A stretch of DNA of 9,081 bases. Origin: Castellaniella sp034007085 (GTDB lineage Bacteria > Pseudomonadota > Gammaproteobacteria > Burkholderiales > Burkholderiaceae_B). The notes below the pieces were generated by a model. The model worked only from the letters and a program-made list of their open reading frames with translations. It searched no databases and had not been told where the DNA came from. Every line of letters begins with the position of its first letter. Within the stretch, counting starts at the first letter, position 1. The stretch lies in the NCBI RefSeq assembly GCF_034007085.1, contig NZ_JAVERO010000087.1, positions 1 to 9,081 on the forward strand. The letters run 5' to 3'. Shown one piece after another: positions 1 through 5,692 of this stretch. The position numbers and the translations under genes are program-made.

Positions 1-401
1 TCGAAGGCGCTCTGCGCAAGGTTTCCGCCTACGCCAACTTCCACGGCCGCGACGTGCTGACCGTCGAAGTCTGCAAGGAAGCCCTGAAAGACCTGCTGTC
101 GGTCTCCAACAGCCAGATCACCGTGGAAAACATCCAGAAGACCGTGGCCGATTTCTATAAAATCAAGGTCGCCGACATGTATTCCAAGCGCCGGCCCGCG
201 AACATCGCGCTGCCCCGGCAGATCGCCATGTATCTGGCCAAGGAACTCACCCAGAAAAGCCTGCCGGAAATCGGCGATCTGTTCGGCGGACGCGACCACA
301 CCACCGTGCTGCACGCAGTCCGCAAGATCACCGACCTGCGTGCCAAGCAGACCGAACTGAACCACGCCCTCCACGTACTCGAGCAAACTCTCAAAGGATA
401 G
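1..401 (+). CDS. dnaA: Chromosomal replication initiator DnaA, C-terminal part
   Basis: This is the last ~132 codons of DnaA, the ATP-dependent initiator that binds DnaA boxes and melts the origin. The reading frame is open from base 3, so the gene starts before the window; the GTG near position 54 is an internal Val codon, not a start. What is visible is the end of the AAA+ lid region (EGALRKVSAYANFHGR) and the whole DNA-binding domain IV. That domain carries the family signature GGRDHTTVLHAVRKI at 285-329, whose helix-turn-helix contacts the DnaA box. The stop codon is at 399-401, four bases before the dnaN start, the usual dnaA-dnaN arrangement next to oriC. The origin itself is expected outside the window. 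Nothing looks damaged in the visible part. Confidence 0.97.
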   Translation, partial: EGALRKVSAYANFHGRDVLTVEVCKEALKDLLSVSNSQITVENIQKTVADFYKIKVADMYSKRRPANIALPRQIAMYLAKELTQKSLPEIGDLFGGRDHTTVLHAVRKITDLRAKQTELNHALHVLEQTLKG

Positions 402-405
402 GAAG

Positions 406-1521
406 ATGCCTCTCATCATTCAAGCGACCCGCGATGCCGTGCTCAAGCCCCTGACGATGGTGGTGGGGATCGTCGAACGGCGCAACACGCTGCCGATCCT
501 CGCCAACGTGCTGATCCGCAAACAGGCCAACCAGCTTGAATTCCTGGCCAACGACCTGGAAGTCCAGATCACCACGCGCGCGGACTTTGGCGTGGGCGAT
601 GAAACCCAATCCACCACCGTGGCGGCCCGCAAACTGCTCGATATTCTGCGCGCCCTGCCCGAAACGGGCGACGTCCGGCTGTCGCTCGACGAAGCCAAAC
701 TCACCGTCCAGGCCGGCCGCAGCCGTTTTGCCCTGCAAACGCTGGACGCTGCCGACTATCCCACGGTCACGCAGGCCGAACAATGGTCCGCCACTTTTTC
801 CATGTCCCAGAAGGCCCTGAAAAACCTGTTCAACCAGGTACATTTCGCCATGGCCCAGCAGGACATCCGCTACTACCTGAACGGCCTGCTGCTGGTGCTC
901 GAACCCGGCCTCGTGCGGGCCGTGGCCACCGACGGTCACCGGCTGGCCCACAGCGGCCTGACCGTCCAGGATCAAGCCGCCACGCTGGATGTGATCATCC
1001 CGCGCAAGACCATCCACGAAATGCAGCGCCTGCTGTCCGATGATGAACAGGCCAGCGTCCAGATCGATGTCGCCGCCAGCCAGATCCGATTCCGCTTCGA
1101 CGACATCGAGGTCGTCTCCAAACTGGTCGAAGGCAAATTCCCCGACTACCGCCGCGTCATCCCCACCGGCTATACACGGCATTTCGACATTGCCCGCGAA
1201 GCCCTCCAGGCCGCCCTGCAACGCACCGCCATCCTGACCACCGACAAACTCAAGGGTGTGCGCCTGCAACTGGGCGACAACCTGCTGCGCCTGTCCTCGT
1301 CCAACGCCGAACAGGAAGAAGCCCGCGAAGAACTCGAAGTCGAATACGCCCAGGAACCGCTGGACGTCGCCTTCAACGTCAGTTATCTGCTCGACGTGCT
1401 GTCCAATATCAAGACCGACTCCGTGCGCTGGTCCGTGCAGCCCGACGCCAATGCCTCCGTGCTGATCACGCTGCCCAACGACGAAGAATTCAAATACGTC
1501 GTCATGCCGATGCGCATCTGA
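406..1521 (+). CDS. dnaN: DNA polymerase III beta sliding clamp
   Basis: This is a complete 371-residue beta clamp, the ring-shaped homodimer that tethers DNA polymerase III and many repair proteins to DNA. The length is normal for the family (about 366-371). The three repeated clamp folds occupy roughly residues 1-120, 130-250 and 255-371. Recognisable landmarks are the central segment around ATDGHRLAHSGL, FPDYRRVIP in the second to third domain region, and the conserved C-terminus YVVMPMRI, which lines the peptide-binding pocket. The ATG at 406 follows an AGGA/GGAAG ribosome site and sits four bases after the dnaA stop, so the two are probably cotranscribed and coupled. No recF follows, as in Burkholderiales and unlike E. 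coli. Confidence 0.98.
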   Translation: MPLIIQATRDAVLKPLTMVVGIVERRNTLPILANVLIRKQANQLEFLANDLEVQITTRADFGVGDETQSTTVAARKLLDILRALPETGDVRLSLDEAKLTVQAGRSRFALQTLDAADYPTVTQAEQWSATFSMSQKALKNLFNQVHFAMAQQDIRYYLNGLLLVLEPGLVRAVATDGHRLAHSGLTVQDQAATLDVIIPRKTIHEMQRLLSDDEQASVQIDVAASQIRFRFDDIEVVSKLVEGKFPDYRRVIPTGYTRHFDIAREALQAALQRTAILTTDKLKGVRLQLGDNLLRLSSSNAEQEEAREELEVEYAQEPLDVAFNVSYLLDVLSNIKTDSVRWSVQPDANASVLITLPNDEEFKYVVMPMRI

Positions 1522-1574
1522 TCGGCCCAGCCATCGACCCCCACGACGCCGACGGATTCAATCACAGGATATTC

Positions 1575-4028
1575 ATGTCAGATTCCACCACCCAAAACAC
1601 CCCGGCCACCGGCTACGGCGCCGATTCGATCAAGATGCTCAAGGGCCTGGAGGCCGTGCGCAAACGGCCGGGCATGTACATCGGTGACACATCCGACGGC
1701 ACCGGCCTGCACCATATGGTCTTCGAGGTCGTGGACAACGCCATCGACGAAGCACTGGCCGGCTATTGCGACGATATCGTCGTCACCATTCATGCCGACA
1801 ACAGCATCTCGGTCACGGACAATGGCCGCGGCATCCCCACCGCCATCCACAAGGACGACGAACACCACCGCAGCGCGGCAGAAATCGTCATGACCGAACT
1901 GCACGCTGGTGGCAAGTTCGACCAGAATTCCTACAAGGTATCCGGCGGCCTGCACGGCGTGGGCGTGTCCTGCGTCAACGCCTTGTCCGAATGGCTGCGC
2001 CTGACGATCTGGCGCAACGGCGAAGAACACCATATGGAATTCCGGCGCGGCGAACGGGTCGCACCGCTGGCCGTGACCGGTCCGGCCGAACGCACGGGCA
2101 CCCGGGTCCACTATCTGGCCGATGCCCAGATCTTCACCAACATCGACTACACCTACGAAATCCTGGCACGCCGCCTGCGCGAACTGTCCTTCCTGAACAA
2201 CGGGGTGAAAATCCGCCTCGTGGACGAGCGCACCGGCCAGGACGAAAACCTGGCCTTCCTGGGCGGGGTCAAAGGCTTTGTCCAGTACATCAATCGCGCC
2301 AAGACCGTCCTGCACGACAATATCTTCGCCGTATCGACCGAATCCGAGGCCGGCGGCGTGCGCGTCGGCGTCGAAGTCGCCATGCAATGGAACGACAGCT
2401 ACGCCGAAACCGTGCTGTGCTTCACCAACAACATCCCGCAGCGCGACGGCGGCACCCATCTGACCGGCCTGCGCGCCGCCATGACCCGGGTACTGAACAA
2501 ATACATCACCGACAACGAACTGGCCAAGAAAGCCAAGGTCGATACCACCGGCGACGATATGCGCGAAGGCCTGGCCTGCGTGCTGTCGGTCAAAGTCCCC
2601 GAACCCAAATTCAGCAGCCAGACCAAGGACAAGCTCGTTTCCAGCGAAGTCCGCCCTGCGGTCGAAGAAGCCGTCAGCCGCACGCTGGAAACCTGGCTGC
2701 TCGAAAACCCCAATGACGCCCGTGCGCTGTGCGCCAAGATCGTCGAGGCCGCCCGCGCCCGCGAGGCCGCTCGCAAGGCCCGCGAAATGACCCGCCGCAA
2801 GAGCGTCCTGGAAGGCGCCGGCCTGCCTGGAAAACTGGCCGACTGCCAGGAAAAAGACCCCGCCCTGTGCGAACTCTACATCGTCGAGGGCGACTCGGCC
2901 GGCGGTTCTGCCAAACAGGGCCGCGACCGCAAATTCCAGGCCATCCTGCCGCTGCGCGGCAAGGTCCTGAACGTCGAAAAGGCACGCTTCGACCGGCTGC
3001 TGTCCAGCGAACAGATCACCACCCTGATCACCGCCCTGGGCACCAGTATCGGGCCTGATTTCAATATCGACAAACTGCGCTATCACCGCATCATCATCAT
3101 GACCGACGCGGACGTGGATGGCGCCCACATCCGCACCCTGCTGCTGACCCTGCTCTACCGCCAGATGCCGGCACTGATCGAACGCGGCTACGTCTATATT
3201 GCCCAGCCACCGCTCTACAAGGTCAAGGTCGGCCGCGAGGAACGCTACCTGAAGGACGACGCAGAAGAAGCCCAGTTCATGCTGCAGCTGGCGCTCAAGG
3301 ACACGGAACTCACACCCGCCGCTGGCGCCGCGCCGATCACCGGCGATGCCCTGATGGATCTGGCACGCCAGTACGTCACCGCCGATTCGGTCATCGCCCG
3401 CCTGTCGCGCACACTGGACACCGAGGCGCTGACCGCCATGGCCGAAGGCGTGCAGATCAGCCTGGTGGACGAGGCCGCCGCCCGCGCCAGCGCCGCCGCG
3501 CTGGAACAGGCCCTGCACGACCCGAACGATCCCCAGGGTGTCCATGTGGAAGTCCAATTCGACGATACCGATGAATCCTGGCGTCTGGCAGTCATCCGTC
3601 CGCACTTCGGCAATCTGCGCGTCAGCGTGTTTGACCGCCATTTCGTGCGCGGCGGCGATTACGCCATCCTGGCTCGCACGGCCAAGACCTTCCTGGGCCT
3701 GATGGGCGAAGGCGCCGTCGTGCGCCGGGGCACGGGCGACAAAATCAAGGAAAAGTCCGTCTCCGACTTCCGCGAAGTCATGCAATGGCTGCGCACCGAA
3801 GCCGAACGCGGCATCAGCAAACAGCGCTACAAGGGTCTGGGTGAAATGAACCCGGAACAGCTCTGGGAAACCACCATGAACCCGGCCGTGCGCCGCCTGC
3901 TGCGTGTGCAGATCGAGGACGCCATCGCCGCCGACGAGATCTTTGTCACCCTGATGGGCGACAACGTCGAACCGCGCCGCGCCTTCATCGAAACACACGC
4001 CTTGCAGGCGGGGAACATCGACGTGTGA
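1575..4028 (+). CDS. gyrB: DNA gyrase subunit B
   Basis: This is complete GyrB (817 residues), the ATPase subunit of gyrase, which introduces negative supercoils as an A2B2 complex. The GHKL ATPase domain has EVVDNAIDEA (catalytic Glu51, Mg-binding Asn55), DNGRGIP (82-88) and GGLHGVG (124-130). The transducer domain carries the QTK loop (349-351). The Toprim domain has EGD (438-440) and DADVDGAHI (511-519). A long insertion at about 555-735 is typical of gram-negative GyrB. The tail has KGLGEMNPEQLW (from ~753) and ends in AGNIDV, so the C-terminus is intact. The ATG at 1575 has AGGA five bases upstream, and a 53-bp gap with no evident terminator separates it from dnaN. The mobile element begins three bases after the stop without changing the protein, which suggests that this 3' end is the attachment target. 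Confidence 0.98.
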   Translation: MSDSTTQNTPATGYGADSIKMLKGLEAVRKRPGMYIGDTSDGTGLHHMVFEVVDNAIDEALAGYCDDIVVTIHADNSISVTDNGRGIPTAIHKDDEHHRSAAEIVMTELHAGGKFDQNSYKVSGGLHGVGVSCVNALSEWLRLTIWRNGEEHHMEFRRGERVAPLAVTGPAERTGTRVHYLADAQIFTNIDYTYEILARRLRELSFLNNGVKIRLVDERTGQDENLAFLGGVKGFVQYINRAKTVLHDNIFAVSTESEAGGVRVGVEVAMQWNDSYAETVLCFTNNIPQRDGGTHLTGLRAAMTRVLNKYITDNELAKKAKVDTTGDDMREGLACVLSVKVPEPKFSSQTKDKLVSSEVRPAVEEAVSRTLETWLLENPNDARALCAKIVEAARAREAARKAREMTRRKSVLEGAGLPGKLADCQEKDPALCELYIVEGDSAGGSAKQGRDRKFQAILPLRGKVLNVEKARFDRLLSSEQITTLITALGTSIGPDFNIDKLRYHRIIIMTDADVDGAHIRTLLLTLLYRQMPALIERGYVYIAQPPLYKVKVGREERYLKDDAEEAQFMLQLALKDTELTPAAGAAPITGDALMDLARQYVTADSVIARLSRTLDTEALTAMAEGVQISLVDEAAARASAAALEQALHDPNDPQGVHVEVQFDDTDESWRLAVIRPHFGNLRVSVFDRHFVRGGDYAILARTAKTFLGLMGEGAVVRRGTGDKIKEKSVSDFREVMQWLRTEAERGISKQRYKGLGEMNPEQLWETTMNPAVRRLLRVQIEDAIAADEIFVTLMGDNVEPRRAFIETHALQAGNIDV

Positions 4029-4031
4029 TCA

Positions 4032-4099
4032 TGTCGATTCCCATAATTAGTGAAAATTTCCCACAATTATTGAAAACCGATTCCCATAATTAGTGAAAA
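4032..4099 (+). repeat. Transposon end with three TnsB-binding-site-like direct repeats
   Basis: After TGT (4032-4034) come three same-direction copies of a 19-bp core, TTCCCATAATTAGTGAAAA. The copies are at 4038-4056 (exact), 4058-4076 (three mismatches, with CACAATTATTG in the middle) and 4081-4099 (exact). Copies 1 and 3 are identical over 22 bp when the preceding CGA is included (4035-4056 and 4078-4099). Start-to-start spacings are 20 and 23 bp, so the sites abut. Tn7's right end likewise carries closely packed ~22-bp TnsB sites behind a TGT terminus, and this end likewise adjoins tnsA. That TnsB binds here is inferred. IS21-family elements also have TGT ends with multiple repeats, so a remnant IS21-type end is the main alternative, although no istA or istB is present. 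Confidence 0.75.
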
Positions 4100-4124
4100 A
4101 TCTGTAGCAGTGCAGATTTGCAAG

Positions 4125-4159
4125 CGGGCTCCGATACTTACAGCGGAGCCCGTTTCTTT
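4125..4159 (+). terminator. Rho-independent terminator just inside the transposon end
   Basis: A perfect 9-bp inverted repeat, CGGGCTCCG (4125-4133) and CGGAGCCCG (4144-4152), encloses a 10-nt loop and is followed by TTTCTTTTT. It lies about 100 bp after the gyrB stop and inside the inferred element boundary. It would end gyrB read-through and shield the regulator and tns genes from the strong chromosomal operon. If the repeat array is a separate small insertion, this could instead be the original gyrB terminator. Confidence 0.85.
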
Positions 4160-4435
4160 TTGGCCGCGTATATCGAGGCAGTCGCTCGGCCAGGCCAAGA
4201 AGTCAATCGAAGCGTCTTTTAAGAGACTCGTGTTCGGAAGTTCTGTCTCGCTATATTGATAAGAAACATATAGTTTCAAAATAAATATAGAAGCGAACAA
4301 AAGCAGCAAATGCTTTTTTTTGGGAGTAGCTCTGGTCAATAAAATCTATGTTATTGATTTTTTTGATAAATATTCAGTCATGGTATTTCGGTGCATGAGT
4401 TAGTTTAATTCATGCTGGCTATCGAAAATAGAAAA
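4160..4435. other. AT-rich stretch with no supported gene
   Basis: No convincing coding sequence is seen on either strand between the terminator and the promoter region of the helix-turn-helix gene. From about 4250 the sequence is strongly AT-rich compared with everything to its left. It contains a near-palindrome around 4214-4227 (GTCTTTTAAGAGAC) and an inverted repeat GCATGA/TCATGC with an 11-bp spacer (4393-4398 and 4410-4415). Either could be a protein-binding site for transposition or regulation, but nothing ties them to a particular protein. Confidence 0.5.
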
Positions 4436-4479
4436 TTGATAGCTCAGGACTTGTCCTGCTAGATCGGATTGCATAGACT
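4436..4479 (+). promoter_or_regulatory. Possible promoter with overlapping palindromic operator upstream of the regulator gene
   Basis: A perfect inverted repeat CAGGAC-TT-GTCCTG occupies 4445-4458. It overlaps weak sigma70-like elements: TTGATA at 4436-4441 paired with TAGATC at 4460-4465 (18-bp spacer), or TTGTCC at 4451-4456 with TAGACT at 4474-4479. In the first reading the palindrome falls within the spacer, a classic place for autorepression. The promoter matches are only moderate; the palindrome is the stronger observation. Assignment to the adjacent Ner-like protein is inference. Confidence 0.4.
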
Positions 4480-4509
4480 GAAACCCTTTACAAACTGCCT
4501 GAACCCGGC

Positions 4510-4779
4510 ATGCATATGGACGTTATCGAACTGATCTATCGACTGAAGCGTGCCGGGCATACCCAAGTGAGCCTAGCCCAAGAGCTGGGCGTCAGCCGCG
4601 GCGTCGTGAACGACGTCATTCATGACAGAGGCGCGTCCTTGCGAGTCGCCTCCCATATCGCCGCCGTGGTCGGGGTTGATGTAGACCAACTCTGGCCGGA
4701 TCGTTATAAAGACCGTCCACAACCTCGCCACGTGGGCACACGCCCTGACTCGAAGGAGGAATGCCAGCCAGAAAAATAA
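4510..4779 (+). CDS. Ner-like helix-turn-helix transcriptional regulator
   Basis: This is a small protein (89 residues from the ATG at 4510; a second ATG at 4516 is equally possible, and neither has a clear Shine-Dalgarno). Residues ~18-38 (TQVSLAQELGVSRGVVNDVI) form a helix-turn-helix. The following segment ending VGVDVDQLWPDRY strongly resembles the end of the Ner/Nlp family, whose phage Mu member ends in a similar IWPSRY motif. Ner-type proteins are small DNA-binding repressors of transposition operons. The last ~22 residues (DRPQPRH to the Lys end) look disordered and charged. It lies between the transposon end and tnsA, is followed by its own terminator, and is flanked by inverted repeats. 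A role in autoregulation and in controlling the tns operon is therefore likely but inferred. A more general Xre-type regulator is the alternative. Confidence 0.8.
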   Translation: MHMDVIELIYRLKRAGHTQVSLAQELGVSRGVVNDVIHDRGASLRVASHIAAVVGVDVDQLWPDRYKDRPQPRHVGTRPDSKEECQPEK

Positions 4780-4810
4780 AAGCCGAACAACTTTCGTCGC
4801 TCGGCTTTTG
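4778..4810 (+). terminator. Rho-independent terminator after the regulator gene (possibly bidirectional)
   Basis: A perfect 9-bp inverted repeat, AAAAGCCGA (4778-4786) and TCGGCTTTT (4801-4809), surrounds a 14-nt loop. It overlaps the stop codon of the regulator (4777-4779). The A run on one side and T run on the other would let it act from both directions. It implies that the regulator and tnsA are separate transcription units. Confidence 0.75.
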
Positions 4811-5005
4811 CCCCTTGGAAGGGGGAATACTGCATCTGGTACATACAGTATTGCTGCTTCCTAGGGCTTAAGTCAAGCCAAAACCCCCCAAAAGTAACGC
4901 ATTGTTTCTCTGCGCCTAGGTGCAGAGCGGGTGTTGTTGCGCCTCCCACCTGCATGGTCGGCCTAGGCACTGGGGACCCTTTTACTTAAAAACTGGAGCA
5001 GTCGC
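4811..5005 (+). promoter_or_regulatory. Control region of the tns operon with several inverted repeats
   Basis: This gene-free leader before tnsA holds an unusual number of dyads. CCCCTT-GG-AAGGGG lies at 4811-4824. AATACTG and CAGTATT (4826-4832 and 4846-4852) have a 13-bp spacer. A near-perfect 20-bp palindrome at 4908-4927, CTCTGC...GCAGAG, is centred on CCTAGG with one mismatched pair. CCTAGG also occurs at 4860-4865 and 4962-4967. No convincing -35/-10 pair was found by eye, so the exact promoter is unknown. The dyads are plausible operators for the upstream Ner-like protein. The tnsA ribosome site GGAG is at about 4995-4998. Confidence 0.5.
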
Positions 5006-5692
5006 ATGGTCAACCCATCCAAAAAAAACCCACGGTCACGCACGGTGATCACGCCATCGGGCGGAATCGTGCGGGGAAAATTCCCAAGCCGCAAAGCCGC
5101 TCGTATGGTTCATCACGAAGGTCTCTTGGAGCTTGGGGCATGTCTATTTTTCGAACTCTCGCCGCGTGTCATCTCGTACCAAGAGCAGCCACCGAAAATC
5201 CAGTACGCGGACAATAACCGCCTACGCGTCTACACCCCGGACTTTGAACTGCTTCTCGACGACGGCAATACCGTACTCGTCGAGGTCAAACCCAAAGCCA
5301 TTCTGGATCGTCCAGAAATTCGCCAGAAATATGACCTGATCACTAGCCACATGCAGCGCGACGACCAGCCATTCAGCATCCTGACTGACAAATGCATACG
5401 GAGGGAGCCGCGCCTCAGCAATCTACACCTTGCTTATAGAGCACTGGCCGCACACAGTCCCTCACAAGCACGCCTGGAGAGCATCCTACCTCAGCTTATT
5501 GCTCTACAGAACCCGAGCATTCACTTGGTCAACTCAATACTGAGGCCTCACAAGATATCCGCCTTTGACCTCTTGGCAGGTGGATATATGACCTGTGATT
5601 TAACACAGCCATTGAATTCTTCAACACTGGTTTCCATTAGCGAGGAGCGCGAACATGACTGGGTTCAGCTTTCAAAAGAACTATCGCTTTGA
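5006..5692 (+). CDS. tnsA: TnsA-like transposon endonuclease
   Basis: This 228-residue protein belongs to the TnsA family, the restriction-enzyme-like nuclease that in Tn7 cuts the 5' ends of the transposon while TnsB handles the 3' ends, giving cut-and-paste movement. The N-terminal nuclease fold shows the expected order. A helix carries HHEGLLELGACLFFEL (Glu38/Glu42), then VISYQEQPP, then YTPDF (Asp79), then VEVKPK (Glu93-Val-Lys95), which together match the E...D...ExK active site. The C-terminal part (~110-228) would correspond to the TnsB/TnsC-contacting domain but shows no motif I can name. The ATG at 5006 has GGAG seven bases upstream. The gene overlaps tnsB by 38 nt. An A8 run lies in codons 6-8 without breaking the frame. 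All catalytic positions are present, so it looks functional. Confidence 0.9.
   Translation: MVNPSKKNPRSRTVITPSGGIVRGKFPSRKAARMVHHEGLLELGACLFFELSPRVISYQEQPPKIQYADNNRLRVYTPDFELLLDDGNTVLVEVKPKAILDRPEIRQKYDLITSHMQRDDQPFSILTDKCIRREPRLSNLHLAYRALAAHSPSQARLESILPQLIALQNPSIHLVNSILRPHKISAFDLLAGGYMTCDLTQPLNSSTLVSISEEREHDWVQLSKELSL

Noticed and set aside
391..1269. Long minus-strand frame opposite dnaN
   Set aside because: It is a shadow of the complete DnaN frame; the translation shows no family features.
1766..2716. 316-codon plus-strand frame within gyrB in another phase
   Set aside because: The composition is Arg/Pro/His-rich, typical of an out-of-phase reading of GC-rich coding DNA.
1578..3998. Very long open frame on the minus strand opposite gyrB (806 codons)
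   Set aside because: It is an artefact of GC-rich codon use; the plus strand encodes an unmistakable GyrB with all motifs.
4032..4100. CRISPR-like reading of the three short repeats
   Set aside because: The repeats abut with almost no spacer and begin at a TGT terminus. This fits transposase sites, not an array.
4032..4124. Remnant of an IS21-family insertion rather than the Tn7-like end
   Set aside because: It is not excluded, but no istA/istB is present and the array lies exactly where the tnsA-proximal end should be, so the Tn7-like reading is simpler.
4067..4339. Minus-strand 90-codon frame with a Lys-rich start and a hydrophobic stretch (small membrane protein?)
   Set aside because: It starts with TTG, has no ribosome site I can see, and runs through the terminator and into the end repeats. 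The hydrophobic stretch reflects AT-rich DNA.
4704..4970. Minus-strand 88-codon frame over the terminator and tns leader
   Set aside because: It overlaps the regulator gene, the terminator and the dyads, and has no recognisable protein features.
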